This document shows positions 35,338 to 48,932 of a DNA stretch of 64,000 nt, piece after piece (the stretch's first letter is position 1; each line of letters opens with the position of its first letter). The stretch lies in NCBI RefSeq assembly GCF_963662255.1, contig NW_026912108.1, forward strand, positions 206,001 through 270,000. The letters run 5' to 3'. The notes under the pieces are model-generated. The model worked only from the letters and a program-made list of their open reading frames with translations. It did not search any database and had not been told where the DNA came from. The position numbers and the translations under genes were made by a program. The DNA comes from Cinclus cinclus. Its lineage: Eukaryota > Chordata > Aves > Passeriformes > Cinclidae.

Positions 35338-36716
35338 AGGGTCTGTTTCACAGCACCCTGGAGAACACGCACTTGAAGAATGCCCTCTCTGCTCCGCAAA
35401 AGCTCTGCCACAGTGAAGGTGGAAGAAGCAGCCTGTGGCCACGGGCAGAGCTGGTCAACAGCTGCGCCTAACTTTGCCAAGCTGCGAGAGCATTCTCAGC
35501 CGAGTTCTGCTTTGACAGAGCTATTGCTGAACTTTTGCAGTCCCGGAGGCTGCTGAAACCAAGGCTGTGTTCTGCCTCTTCATTCTTGCCTTCCTGTGCT
35601 CCAGCGAGAAGTGAAGCTCTGGCACGGCATTCAGCTTTGCCGCCTCTCTGCACGGAAAGCACTAGACAGAACTAGTGTGCTTCGTGCATGCTCTCTCCTC
35701 GCTTTTATGGTCACTGCTCTGCTTTTTGCTTGGCAGCGTTCAAAGGCTCCACGGCATACCTCTTGCACAGCGAGAGGTGGCCGGCGAGGAATACTTGCTG
35801 GCTTAAGTCGTTCCATGCTCAAGGCATTCATCAGAGCAACACCATGAGGGAAAAGAGGGGGGAACATTGCAGGACAAATTTCTATGCTGGAACATGATTG
35901 TCTGCGAGACAGCTCTCCGCAGCGCTAGTATTTGGCCAGGCTGAAATCAGCGCCACGGGAAGCCAATCTGACAAGCGGAGTGCAACGAGCGCGGCGATAC
36001 GGGGCCACTTGGCAGGTGGCCGAAGAAAGACGGCTGCCCCGCGAATGTGGTGCCAGATGGCAAGTTTCTGCAGGGCGTTCCGGGCGAGCTTAATGTGTAG
36101 CCGCAGTTGTTCTAGGCGAGATTGTAGCCGAGAAGCTTTCCGTCTCCATTCACGAGACAAGAAAAGCAGAACGCAATGGTCTAGAGGGTTGAGAAGAAAA
36201 GTGCTCGTAGCGAGCTCGTTGCGGCAGAAGCGAAAGCCAGGAGCAGCGTGCTCGCTGCGAGAAGTAGACGGCGCTTCGCCTCCTTGGGAAGGAAATCGCG
36301 TCTGGGCACGAACGGCAGCCAGCGAAGCTTCAGAACAGCAGGCTGTTCTGCTCAGCGTACGAGCCTGAAGTGAGTGGCAAGGGCTAAGGGGACAGTTCCA
36401 AGGCATCTAGCTTTCCTGCTAGCAATGCCATTTCTACCCTGCTGTGGAAAACATTGTCCTTTGCCCTTCTGCTCCGAGAGGCACAGAGCACCTCGGCAGA
36501 CGCAGTGCAGAGGGAAAGGACACAGTATCCGAGGGAGCGTGGCGCCGCTTAGGCGGGCAAAGCAGAAAGGTGCCGCCCGGCACTGGCTTTGACTCCCTGA
36601 GCTTCCTTGCTAGGACAGCAGCTGCCGAAAGCTGGCAACTAGGCTGCCAGAGTGCAGAATGTAGGCGGTCTGGCACGCCTGCTTGCCGAAAGCCAGGATC
36701 AGCGAGACAGCGTGCT
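35338..36716. repeat. Monomer 27, long, type B
   Basis: 1379 bp, block at 36180-36218. Same scored alleles as unit 20, including the m502-510 triple and m721t/732t. Confidence 0.96.
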
Positions 36717-38056
36717 AGGGTCTGTTTCACAGCACCCTGGAGAACACGCACTTGAAGAATGCCCTCTCTGCTCCGCAAAAGCTCTGCCACAGTGAAGGTG
36801 GAAGAAGCAGCCTGTGGCCACGGGCAGAGCTGGTCAACAGCTGCGCCTAACTTTGCCAAGCTGCGAGAGCATTCTCAGCCGAGTTCTGCTTTGACAGAGC
36901 TATTGCTGAACTTTTGCAGTCCCGGAGGCTGCTGAAACCAAGGCTGTGTTCTGCCTCTTCATTCTTGCCTTCCTGTGCTCCAGCGAGAAGTGAAGCTCTG
37001 GCACGTCATTCAGCTTTGCCGCCTCTCTGCACGGAAAGCACTAGACAGAACTAGTGTGCTTCGTGCATGCTCTCTCCTCGCTTTTATGGTCACTGCTCTG
37101 CTTTTTGCTTGGCAGCGTTCAAAGGCTCCACGGCATACCTCTTGCACAGCGAGAGGTGGCCGGCGAGGAATACTTGCTGGCTTAAGTCGTTCCATGCTCA
37201 AGGCATTCATCAGAGCAGCACAATGCGGGAAAAGAGGGGGGAACATTGCAGGACAAATTTCTATGCTGGAACATGATTGTCTGCGAGACAGCTCTCCGCA
37301 GCGCTAGTATTTGGCCAGGCTGAAATCAGCGCCACGGGAAGCCAATCTGACAAGCGGAGTGCAACGAGCTCGGCGATACGGGGCCACTTGGCAGGTGGCC
37401 GAAGAAAGACGGCTGCCCCGCGAATGTGGTGCCAGAAGGCAAGTTTCAGCAGGGCGTTCCGGGCGAGCTTAATGTGTAGCCGCAGTTGTTCTAGGCGAGA
37501 TTGTAGCCGAGAAGCTTTCCGTCTCCATTCACGAGACAAGAAAAGCAGAACGCAATGGTTGCGGCAGAAGCGAAAGCCAGGAGCAGCGTGCTCGCTGCGA
37601 GAAGTAGACGGCGCTTCGCCTCCTTGGGAAGGAAATGGCGTCTGGGCACGAACGGCAGCCAGCGAAGCTTCAGAACAGCAGGCTGTTCTGCTCAGCGTAC
37701 GAGCCTGAAGTGAGTGGCAAGGGCTAAGGGGACAGTTCCAAGGCATCTAGCTTTCCTGCTAGCAATGCCATTTCTACCCTGCTGTGGAAAACATTGTCCT
37801 TTGCCCTTCTGCTCCGAGAGGCACAGAGCACCTCGGCAGACGCAGTGCAGAGGGAAAGGACACAGTATCCGAGGGAGCGTGGCGCCGCTTAGGCGGGCAA
37901 AGCAGAAAGGTGCCGCCCGGCACTGGCTTTGACTCCCTGAGCTTCCTTGCTAGGACAGCAGCTGCCGAAAGCTGGCAACTAGGCTGCCAGAGTGCAGAAT
38001 GTAGGCGGTCTGGCACGCCTGCTTGCCGAAAGCCAGGATCAGCGAGACAGCGTGCT
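36717..38056. repeat. Monomer 28, short, type C
   Basis: 1340 bp. Same scored alleles as unit 21: m4g, 290t, 410c, 654t, 921g, 1132c. Confidence 0.96.
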
Positions 38057-39396
38057 AGGCTCTGTTTCACAGCACCCTGGAGAACACGCACTTGAAGAAT
38101 GCCCTCTCTGCTCCGCAAAAGCTCTGCCACAGTGAAGGTGGAAGAAGCAGCCTGTGGCCACGGGCAGAGCTGGTCAACAGCTGCGCCTAACTTTGCCAAG
38201 CTGCGAGAGCATTCTCAGCCGAGTTCTGCTTTGACAGAGCTATTGCTGAACTTTTGCAGTCCCGGAGGCTGCTGAAACCAAGGCTGTGTTCTGCCTCTTC
38301 ATTCTTGCCTTCCTGTGCTCCAGCGAGAAGTGAAGCTCTGGCACGGCATTCAGCTTTGCCGCCTCTCTGCACGGAAAGCACTAGACAGAACTAGTGTGCT
38401 TCCTGCATGCTCTCTCCTCGCTTTTATGGTCACTGCTCTGCTTTTTGCTTGGCAGCGTTCAAAGGGTCCACGGCATACCTCTTGCACAGCGAGAGGTGGC
38501 CGGCGAGGAATACTTGCTGGCTTAAGTCGTTCCATGCTCAAGGCATTCATCAGAGCAGCACAATGCGGGAAAAGAGGGGGGAACATTGCAGGACAAATTT
38601 CTATGCTGGAACATGATTGTCTGCGAGACAGCTCTCCGCAGCGCTAGTATTTGGCCAGGCTGAAATCAGCGCCACGGGAAGCCAATCTGACAAGCGGAGT
38701 GCAACGAGCGCGGCGATACGGGGCCACTTGGCAGGTGGCCGAAGAAAGACGGCTGCCCCGCGAATGTGGTGCCAGAAGGCAAGTTTCAGCAGGGCGTTCC
38801 GGGCGAGCTTAATGTGTAGCCGCAGTTGTTCTAGGCGAGATTGTAGCCGAGAAGCTTTCCGTCTCCATTCACGAGACAAGAAAAGCAGAACGCAATGGTT
38901 GCGGCAGAAGCGAAAGCCAGGAGCAGCGTGCTCGCTGCGAGAAGTAGACGGCGCTTCGCCTCCTTGGGAAGGAAATCGCGTCTGGGCACGAACGGCAGCC
39001 AGCGAAGCTTCAGAACAGCAGGCTGTTCTGCTCAGCGTACGAGCCTGAAGTGAGTGGCAAGGGCTAAGGGGACAGTTCCAAGGCATCTAGCTTTCCTGCT
39101 AGCAATGCCATTTCTACCCTGCTGTGGAAAACATTGTCCTTTGCCCTTCTGCTCCGAGAGGCACAGAGCACCTCGGCAGAGGCAGTGTAGAGGGAAAGGA
39201 CACAGTATCCGAGGGAGCGTGGCGCCGCTTAGGCGGGCAAAGCAGAAAGGTGCCGCCCGGCACTGGCTTTGACTCCCTGAGCTTCCTTGCTAGGACAGCA
39301 GCTGCCGAAAGCTGGCAACTAGGCTGCCAGAGTGCAGAATGTAGGCGGTCTGGCACGCCTGCTTGCCGAAAGCCAGGATCAGCGAGACAGCGTGCT
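38057..39396. repeat. Monomer 29, short, type D
   Basis: 1340 bp. Same scored alleles as unit 22: m4c, 290g, 346c, 410g, 654g, 921c, 1125g, 1132t. Confidence 0.96.
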
Positions 39397-40775
39397 AGGC
39401 TCTGTTTCACAGCACCCTGGAGAACACGCACTTGAAGAATGCCCTCTCTGCTCCGCAAAAGCTCTGCCACAGTGAAGGTGGAAGAAGCAGCCTGTGGCCA
39501 CGGGCAGAGCTGGTCAACAGCTGCGCCTAACTTTCCCAAGCTGCGAGAGCATTCTCAGCCGAGTTCTGCTTTGACAGAGCTATTGCTGAACTTTTGCAGT
39601 CCCGGAGGCTGCTGAAACCAAGGCTGTGTTCTGCCTCTTCATTCTTGCCTTCCTGTGCTCCAGCGAGAAGTGAAGCTCTGGCACGGCATTCAGCTTTGCC
39701 GCCTCTCTGCACGGAAAGCACTAGACAGAACTAGTGTGCTTCGTGCATGCTCTCTCCTCGCTTTTATGGTCACTGCTCTGCTTTTTGCTTGGCAGCGTTC
39801 AAAGGGTCCACGGCATACCTCTTGCACAGCGAGAGGTGGCCGGCGAGGAATACTTGCTGGCTTAAGTCGTTCCATGCTCAAGGCATTCATCAGAGCAGCA
39901 CAATGCGGGAAAAGAGGGGGGAACATTGCAGGACAAATTTCTATGCTGGAACATGACTGTCTGCGAGACAGCTCTCCGCAGCGCTAGTATTTGGCCAGGC
40001 TGAAATCAGCGCCACGGGAAGCCAATCTGACAAGCGGAGTGCAACGAGCGCGGCGATATGAGGCCACTTGGCAGGTGGCCGAAGAAAGACGGCTGCCCCG
40101 CGAATGTGGTGCCTGAAGGCAAGTTTCAGCAGGGCGTTCCGGGCGAGCTTAATGTGTAGCCGCAGTTGTTCTAGGCGAGATTGTAGCCGAGAAGCTTTCC
40201 GTCTCCATTCACGAGACAAGAAAAGCAGAAAGCAATGGTCTAGAGGGTTGAGAAGAAAAGTGCTCGTAGCGAGCTCGTTGCGGCAGAAGCGAAAGCCAGG
40301 AGCAGCGTGCTCGCTGCGAGAAGTAGACGGCGCTTCGCCTCCTTGGGAAGGAAATCGCGTCTGGGCACGAACGGCAGCCAGCGAAGCTTCAGAACAGCAG
40401 GCTGTTCTGCTCAGCGTACGAGCCTGAAGTGAGTGGCAAGGGCTAAGGGGACAGTTCCAAGGCATCTAGCTTTCCTGCTAGCAATGCCATTTCTACCCTG
40501 CTGTGGAAAACATTGTCCTTTGCCCTTCTGCTCCGAGAGGCACAGAGCACCTCGGCAGACGCAGTGCAGAGGGAAAGGACACAGTATCCGAGGGAGCGTG
40601 GCGCCGCTTAGGCGGGCAAAGCAGAAAGGTGCCGCCCGGCACTGGCTTTGACTCCCTGAGCTTCCTTGCTAGGACAGCAGCTGCCGAAAGCTGGCAACTA
40701 GGCTGCCAGAGTGCAGAATGTAGGCGGTCTGGCACGCCTGCTTGCCGAAAGCCAGGATCAGCGAGACAGCGTGCT
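39397..40775. repeat. Monomer 30, long, type E
   Basis: 1379 bp, block at 40239-40277. Same scored alleles as unit 23, including m139c, 561c, 663t/665a, 718t and 835a. Confidence 0.96.
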
Positions 40776-42154
40776 AGGGTCTGTTTCACAGCACCCTGGA
40801 GAACACGCACTTGAAGAATGCCCTCTCTGCTCCGCAAAAGCTCTGCCACAGTGAAGGTGGAAGAAGCAGCCTGTGGCCACGGGCAGAGCTGGTCAACAGC
40901 TGCGCCTAACTTTGCCAAGCTGCGAGAGCATTCTCAGCCGAGTTCTGCTTTGACAGAGCTATTGCTGAACTTTTGCAGTCCCGGAGGCTGCTGAAACCAA
41001 GGCTGTGTTCTGCCTCTTCATTCTTGCCTTCCTGTGCTCCAGCGAGAAGTGAAGCTCTGGCACGGCATTCAGCTTTGCCGCCTCTCTGCACGGAAAGCAC
41101 TAGACAGAACTAGTGTGCTTCGTGCATGCTCTCTCCTCGCTTTTATGGTCACTGCTCTGCTTTTTGCTTGGCAGCGTTCAAAGGCTCCACGGCATACCTC
41201 TTGCACAGCGAGAGGTGGCCGGCGAGGAATACTTGCTGGCTTAAGTCGTTCCATGCTCAAGGCATTCATCAGAGCAACACCATGAGGGAAAAGAGGGGGG
41301 AACATTGCAGGACAAATTTCTATGCTGGAACATGATTGTCTGCGAGACAGCTCTCCGCAGCGCTAGTATTTGGCCAGGCTGAAATCAGCGCCACGGGAAG
41401 CCAATCTGACAAGCGGAGTGCAACGAGCGCGGCGATACGGGGCCACTTGGCAGGTGGCCGAAGAAAGACGGCTGCCCCGCGAATGTGGTGCCAGAAGGCA
41501 AGTTTCAGCAGGGCGTTCCGGGCGAGCTTAATGTGTAGCCGCAGTTGTTCTAGGCGAGATTGTAGCCGAGAAGCTTTCCGTCTCCATTCACGAGACAAGA
41601 AAAGCAGAACGCAATGGTCTAGAGGGTTGAGAAGAAAAGTGCTCGTAGCGAGCTCGTTGCGGCAGAAGCGAAAGCCAGGAGCAGCGTGCTCGTTGCGAGA
41701 AGTAGACGGCGCTTCGCCTCCTTGGGAAGGAAATGGCGTCTGGGCACGAACGGCAGCCAGCGAAGCTTCAGAACAGCAGGCTGTTCTGCTCAGCGTACGA
41801 GCCTGAAGTGAGTGGCAAGGGCTAAGAGGACAGTTCCAAGGCATCTAGCTTTCCTGCTAGCAATGCCATTTCTACCCTGCTGTGGAAAACATTGTCCTTT
41901 GCCCTTCTGCTCCGAGAGGCACAGAGCACCTCGGCAGACGCAGTGCAGAGGGAAAGGACACAGTATCCGGGGGAGTGTGGCGCCGCTTAGGCGGGCAAAG
42001 CAGAAAGGTGCCGCCCGGCACTGGCTTTGACTCCCTGAGCTTCCTTGCTAGGACAGCAGCTGCCGAAAGCTGGCAACTAGGCTGCCAGAGTGCAGAATGT
42101 AGGCGGTCTGGCACGCCTGCTTGCCGAAAGCCAGTTTCAGCGAGACAGCGTGCT
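40776..42154. repeat. Monomer 31, long, type F
   Basis: 1379 bp, block at 41618-41656. Alleles m4g, 139g, 290g, 410c, the m502-510 triple, 654g, 879t, 921g, 1013a, 1156g/1162t, 1321tt. Confidence 0.96.
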
Positions 42155-43494
42155 AGGCTCTGTCTCACAGCACCCTGGAGAACACGCACTTGAAGAATGC
42201 CCTCTCTGTTCCGCAAAAGCTCTGCCACAGTGAAGGTGGAAGAAGCAGCCTGTGGCCACGGGCAGAGCTGGTCAACAGCTGCGCCTAACTTTGCCAAGCT
42301 GCGAGAGCATTCTCAGCCGAGTTCTGCTTTGACAGAGCTATTGCTGAACTTTTGCAGTCCCGGAGGCTGCTGAAACCAAGGCTGTGTTCTGCCTCTTCAT
42401 TCTTGCCTTCCTGTGCTCCAGCGAGAAGTGAAGCTCTGGCACGGCATTCAGCTTTGCCGCCTCTCTGCACGGAAAGCACTAGACAGAACTAGTGTGCTTC
42501 GTGCATGCTCTCTCCTCGCTTTTATGGTCACTGCTCTGCTTTTTGCTTGGCAGCGTTCCAAGGGTCCACGGCATACCTCTTGCACAGCGAGAGGTGGCCG
42601 GCGAGGAATACTTGCTGGCTTAAGTCGTTCCATGCTCAAGGCATTCATCAGAGCAGCACAATGCGGGAAAAGAGGGGGGAACATTGCAGGACAAATTTCT
42701 ATGCTGGAACATGATTGTCTGCGAGACAGCTCTCCGCAGCGCTAGTATTTGGCCAGGCTGAAATCAGCGCCACGGGAAGCCAATCTGACAAGCGGAGTGC
42801 AACGAGCTCGGCGATACGGGGCCACTTGGCAGGTGGCCGAAGAAAGACGGCTGCCCCGCGAATGTGGTGCCAGAAGGCAAGTTTCAGCAGGGCGTTCCGG
42901 GCGAGCTTAATGTGTAGCCGCAGTTGTTCTAGGCGAGATTGTAGCCGAGAAGCTTTCCGTCTCCATTCACGAGACAAGAAAAGCAGAACGCAATGGTTGC
43001 GGCAGAAGCGAAAGCCAGGAGCAGCGTGCTCGCTGCGAGAAGTAGACGGCGCTTCGCCTCCTTGGGAAGGAAATCGCGTCTGGGCACGAACGGCAGCCAG
43101 CGAAGCTTCAGAACAGCAGGCTGTTCTGCTCAGCGTACGAGCCTGAAGTGAGTGGCAAGGGCTAAGGGGACAGTTCCAAGGCATCTAGCTTTCCTGCTAG
43201 CAATGCCATTTCTACCCTGCTGTGGAAAACATTGTCCTTTGCCCTTCTGCTCCGAGAGGCACAGAGCACCTCGGCAGACGCAGTGCAGAGGGAAAGGACA
43301 CAGTATCCGAGGGAGCGTGGCGCCGCTTAGGCGGGCAAAGCAGAAAGGTGCCGCCCGGCACTGGCTTTGACTCCCTGAGCTTCCTTGCTAGGACAGCAGC
43401 TGCCGAAAGCTGGCAACTAGGCTGCCAGAGTGCAGAATGTAGGCGGTCTGGCACGCCTGCTTGCCGAAAGCCAGGATCAGCGAGACAGCGTGCT
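42155..43494. repeat. Monomer 32, short, type G
   Basis: 1340 bp. Same scored alleles as unit 25: m4c, 10c, 55t, 290g, 405c, 654t, 921c, 1132c. Confidence 0.96.
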
Positions 43495-44873
43495 AGGGTC
43501 TGTTTCACAGCACCCTGGAGAACACGCACTTGAAGAATGCCCTCTCTGCTCCGCAAAAGCTCTGCCACAGTGAAGGTGGAAGAAGCAGCCTGTGGCCACG
43601 GGCAGAGCTGGTCAACAGCTGCGCCTAACTTTGCCAAGCTGCGAGAGCATTCTCAGCCGAGTTCTGCTTTGACAGAGCTATTGCTGAACTTTTGCAGTCC
43701 CGGAGGCTGCTGAAACCAAGGCTGTGTTCTGCCTCTTCATTCTTGCCTTCCTGTGCTCCAGCGAGAAGTGAAGCTCTGGCACGTCATTCAGCTTTGCCGC
43801 CTCTCTGCACGGAAAGCACTAGACAGAACTAGTGTGCTTCGTGCATGCTCTCTCCTCGCTTTTATGGTCACTGCTCTGCTTTTTGCTTGGCAGCGTTCAA
43901 AGGCTCCACGGCATACCTCTTGCACAGCGAGAGGTGGCCGGCGAGGAATACTTGCTGGCTTAAGTCGTTCCATGCTCAAGGCATTCATCAGAGCAGCACA
44001 ATGCGGGAAAAGAGGGGGGAACATTGCAGGACAAATTTCTATGCTGGAACATGATTGTCTGCGAGACAGCTCTCCGCAGCGCTAGTATTTGGCCAGGCTG
44101 AAATCAGCGCCACGGGAAGCCAATCTGACAAGCGGAGTGCAACGAGCTCGGCGATACGGGGCCACTTGGCAGGTGGCCTAAGAAAGACGGCTGCCCCGCG
44201 AATGTGGTGCCAGAAGGCAAGTTTCAGCAGGGCGTTCCGGGCGAGCTTAATGTGTAGCCGCAGTTGTTCTAGGCGAGATTGTAGCCGAGAAGCTTTCCGT
44301 CTCCATTCACGAGACAAGAAAAGCAGAAAGCAATGGTCTAGAGGGTTGAGAAGAAAAGTGCTCGTAGCGAGCTCGTTGCGGCAGAAGCGAAAGCCAGGAG
44401 CAGCGTGCTCGCTGCGAGAAGTAGACGGCGCTTCGCCTCCTTGGGAAGGAAATCGCGTCTGGGCACGAACGGCAGCCAGCGAAGCTTCAGAACAGCAGGC
44501 TGTTCTGCTCAGCGTACGAGCCTGAAGTGAGTGGCAAGGGCTAAGGGGACAGTTCCAAGGCATCTAGCTTTCCTGCTAGCAATGCCATTTCTACCCTGCT
44601 GTGGAAAACATTGTCCTTTGCCCTTCTGCTCCGAGAGGCACAGAGCACCTCGGCAGACGCAGTGCAGAGGGAAAGGACACAGTATCCGAGGGAGCGTGGC
44701 GCCGCTTAGGCGGGCAAAGCAGAAAGGTGCCGCCCGGCACTGGCTTTGACTCCCTGAGCTTCCTTGCTAGGACAGCAGCTGCCGAAAGCTGGCAACTAGG
44801 CTGCCAGAGTGCAGAATGTAGGCGGTCTGGCACGCCTGCTTGCCGAAAGCCAGGATCAGCGAGACAGCGTGCT
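43495..44873. repeat. Monomer 33, long, type A
   Basis: 1379 bp, block at 44337-44375. Same scored alleles as unit 26, including m685t and m835a. Confidence 0.96.
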
Positions 44874-46252
44874 AGGCTCTGTTTCACAGCACCCTGGAGA
44901 ACACGCACTTGAAGAATGCCCTCTCTGCTCCGCAAAAGCTCTGCCACAGTGAAGGTGGAAGAAGCAGCCTGTGGCCACGGGCAGAGCTGGTCAACAGCTG
45001 CGCCTAACTTTGCCAAGCTGCGAGAGCATTCTCAGCCGAGTTCTGCTTTGACAGAGCTATTGCTGAACTTTTGCAGTCCCGGAGGCTGCTGAAACCAAGG
45101 CTGTGTTCTGCCTCTTCATTCTTGCCTTCCTGTGCTCCAGCGAGAAGTGAAGCTCTGGCACGGCATTCAGCTTTGCCGCCTCTCTGCACGGAAAGCACTA
45201 GACAGAACTAGTGTGCTTCGTGCATGCTCTCTCCTCGCTTTTATGGTCACTGCTCTGCTTTTTGCTTGGCAGCGTTCAAAGGCTCCACGGCATACCTCTT
45301 GCACAGCGAGAGGTGGCCGGCGAGGAATACTTGCTGGCTTAAGTCGTTCCATGCTCAAGGCATTCATCAGAGCAACACCATGAGGGAAAAGAGGGGGGAA
45401 CATTGCAGGACAAATTTCTATGCTGGAACATGATTGTCTGCGAGACAGCTCTCCGCAGCGCTAGTATTTGGCCAGGCTGAAATCAGCGCCACGGGAAGCC
45501 AATCTGACAAGCGGAGTGCAACGAGCGCGGCGATACGGGGCCACTTGGCAGGTGGCCGAAGAAAGACGGCTGCCCCGCGAATGTGGTGCCAGATGGCAAG
45601 TTTCTGCAGGGCGTTCCGGGCGAGCTTAATGTGTAGCCGCAGTTGTTCTAGGCGAGATTGTAGCCGAGAAGCTTTCCGTCTCCATTCACGAGACAAGAAA
45701 AGCAGAACGCAATGGTCTAGAGGGTTGAGAAGAAAAGTGCTCGTAGCGAGCTCGTTGCGGCAGAAGCGAAAGCCAGGAGCAGCGTGCTCGCTGCGAGAAG
45801 TAGACGGCGCTTCGCCTCCTTGGGAAGGAAATCGCGTCTGGGCACGAACGGCAGCCAGCGAAGCTTCAGAACAGCAGGCTGTTCTGCTCAGCGTACGAGC
45901 CTGAAGTGAGTGGCAAGGGCTAAGGGGACAGTTCCAAGGCATCTAGCTTTCCTGCTAGCAATGCCATTTCTACCCTGCTGTGGAAAACATTGTCCTTTGC
46001 CCTTCTGCTCCGAGAGGCACAGAGCACCTCGGCAGACGCAGTGCAGAGGGAAAGGACACAGTATCCGAGGGAGCGTGGCGCCGCTTAGGCGGGCAAAGCA
46101 GAAAGGTGCCGCCCGGCACTGGCTTTGACTCCCTGAGCTTCCTTGCTAGGACAGCAGCTGCCGAAAGCTGGCAACTAGGCTGCCAGAGTGCAGAATGTAG
46201 GCGGTCTGGCACGCCTGCTTGCCGAAAGCCAGGATCAGCGAGACAGCGTGCT
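44874..46252. repeat. Monomer 34, long, type B
   Basis: 1379 bp, block at 45716-45754. As unit 27 except m4c. Confidence 0.96.
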
Positions 46253-47592
46253 AGGGTCTGTTTCACAGCACCCTGGAGAACACGCACTTGAAGAATGCCC
46301 TCTCTGCTCCGCAAAAGCTCTGCCACAGTGAAGGTGGAAGAAGCAGCCTGTGGCCACGGGCAGAGCTGGTCAACAGCTGCGCCTAACTTTGCCAAGCTGC
46401 GAGAGCATTCTCAGCCGAGTTCTGCTTTGACAGAGCTATTGCTGAACTTTTGCAGTCCCGGAGGCTGCTGAAACCAAGGCTGTGTTCTGCCTCTTCATTC
46501 TTGCCTTCCTGTGCTCCAGCGAGAAGTGAAGCTCTGGCACGGCATTCAGCTTTGCCGCCTCTCTGCACGGAAAGCACTAGACAGAACTAGTGTGCTTCGT
46601 GCATGCTCTCTCCTCGCTTTTATGGTCACTGCTCTGCTTTTTGCTTGGCAGCGTTCAAAGGCTCCACGGCATACCTCTTGCACAGCGAGAGGTGGCCGGC
46701 GAGGAATACTTGCTGGCTTAAGTCGTTCCATGCTCAAGGCATTCATCAGAGCAGCACAATGCGGGAAAAGAGGGGGGAACATTGCAGGACAAATTTCTAT
46801 GCTGGAACATGATTGTCTGCGAGACAGCTCTCCGCAGCGCTAGTATTTGGCCAGGCTGAAATCAGCGCCACGGGAAGCCAATCTGACAAGCGGAGTGCAA
46901 CGAGCTCGGCGATACGGGGCCACTTGGCAGGTGGCCGAAGAAAGACGGCTGCCCCGCGAATGTGGTGCCAGAAGGCAAGTTTCAGCAGGGCGTTCCGGGC
47001 GAGCTTAATGTGTAGCCGCAGTTGTTCTAGGCGAGATTGTAGCCGAGAAGCTTTCCGTCTCCATTCACGAGACAAGAAAAGCAGAACGCAATGGTTGCGG
47101 CAGAAGCGAAAGCCAGGAGCAGCGTGCTCGCTGCGAGAAGTAGACGGCGCTTCGCCTCCTTGGGAAGGAAATGGCGTCTGGGCACGAACGGCAGCCAGCG
47201 AAGCTTCAGAACAGCAGGCTGTTCTGCTCAGCGTACGAGCCTGAAGTGAGTGGCAAGGGCTAAGGGGACAGTTCCAAGGCATCTAGCTTTCCTGCTAGCA
47301 ATGCCATTTCTACCCTGCTGTGGAAAACATTGTCCTTTGCCCTTCTGCTCCGAGAGGCACAGAGCACCTCGGCAGACGCAGTGCAGAGGGAAAGGACACA
47401 GTATCCGAGGGAGCGTGGCGCCGCTTAGGCGGGCAAAGCAGAAAGGTGCCGCCCGGCACTGGCTTTGACTCCCTGAGCTTCCTTGCTAGGACAGCAGCTG
47501 CCGAAAGCTGGCAACTAGGCTGCCAGAGTGCAGAATGTAGGCGGTCTGGCACGCCTGCTTGCCGAAAGCCAGGATCAGCGAGACAGCGTGCT
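46253..47592. repeat. Monomer 35, short, type C
   Basis: 1340 bp. As unit 28 except m290g. Confidence 0.96.
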
Positions 47593-48932
47593 AGGCTCTG
47601 TTTCACAGCACCCTGGAGAACACGCACTTGAAGAATGCCCTCTCTGCTCCGCAAAAGCTCTGCCACAGTGAAGGTGGAAGAAGCAGCCTGTGGCCACGGG
47701 CAGAGCTGGTCAACAGCTGCGCCTAACTTTGCCAAGCTGCGAGAGCATTCTCAGCCGAGTTCTGCTTTGACAGAGCTATTGCTGAACTTTTGCAGTCCCG
47801 GAGGCTGCTGAAACCAAGGCTGTGTTCTGCCTCTTCATTCTTGCCTTCCTGTGCTCCAGCGAGAAGTGAAGCTCTGGCACGGCATTCAGCTTTGCCGCCT
47901 CTCTGCACGGAAAGCACTAGACAGAACTAGTGTGCTTCGTGCATGCTCTCTCCTCGCTTTTATGGTCACTGCTCTGCTTTTTGCTTGGCAGCGTTCCAAG
48001 GGTCCACGGCATACCTCTTGCACAGCGAGAGGTGGCCGGCGAGGAATACTTGCTGGCTTAAGTCGTTCCATGCTCAAGGCATTCATCAGAGCAGCACAAT
48101 GCGGGAAAAGAGGGGGGAACATTGCAGGACAAATTTCTATGCTGGAACATGATTGTCTGCGAGACAGCTCTCCGCAGCGCTAGTATTTGGCCAGGCTGAA
48201 ATCAGCGCCACGGGAAGCCAATCTGACAAGCGGAGTGCAACGAGCTCGGCGATACGGGGCCACTTGGCAGGTGGCCGAAGAAAGACGGCTGCCCCGCGAA
48301 TGTGGTGCCAGAAGGCAAGTTTCAGCAGGGCGTTCCGGGCGAGCTTAATGTGTAGCCGCAGTTGTTCTAGGCGAGATTGTAGCCGAGAAGCTTTCCGTCT
48401 CCATTCACGAGACAAGAAAAGCAGAACGCAATGGTTGCGGCAGAAGCGAAAGCCAGGAGCAGCGTGCTCGCTGCGAGAAGTAGACGGCGCTTCGCCTCCT
48501 TGGGAAGGAAATCGCGTCTGGGCACGAACGGCAGCCAGCGAAGCTTCAGAACAGCAGGCTGTTCTGCTCAGCGTACGAGCCTGAAGTGAGTGGCAAGGGC
48601 TAAGGGGACAGTTCCAAGGCATCTAGCTTTCCTGCTAGCAATGCCATTTCTACCCTGCTGTGGAAAACATTGTCCTTTGCCCTTCTGCTCCGAGAGGCAC
48701 AGAGCACCTCGGCAGAGGCAGTGTAGAGGGAAAGGACACAGTATCCGAGGGAGCGTGGCGCCGCTTAGGCGGGCAAAGCAGAAAGGTGCCGCCCGGCACT
48801 GGCTTTGACTCCCTGAGCTTCCTTGCTAGGACAGCAGCTGCCGAAAGCTGGCAACTAGGCTGCCAGAGTGCAGAATGTAGGCGGTCTGGCACGCCTGCTT
48901 GCCGAAAGCCAGGATCAGCGAGACAGCGTGCT
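47593..48932. repeat. Monomer 36, short, type D
   Basis: 1340 bp. Alleles m4c, 290g, 346g, 405c/410g, 654t, 921c, 1125g, 1132t. Its first half resembles a G unit and its second half is D. It is closer to unit 9 than to units 22 and 29. Confidence 0.96.

Larger units (their letters stand above)
33959..43494. repeat. 7-monomer higher-order repeat, copy 2 (units 26-32, A-G)
   Basis: Same order, lengths (9536 bp) and marker alleles as copy 1. It differs from copy 3 at about ten scored sites: m4 in B; m290 in C; m346, m405 and m654 in D; m4, m139, m290 and m561 in E; m921 in G. That is near 99.9% identity between 9.5-kb units, higher than between neighbouring monomers within a unit (A and B differ at about nine sites in 1379 bp). 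Confidence 0.96.
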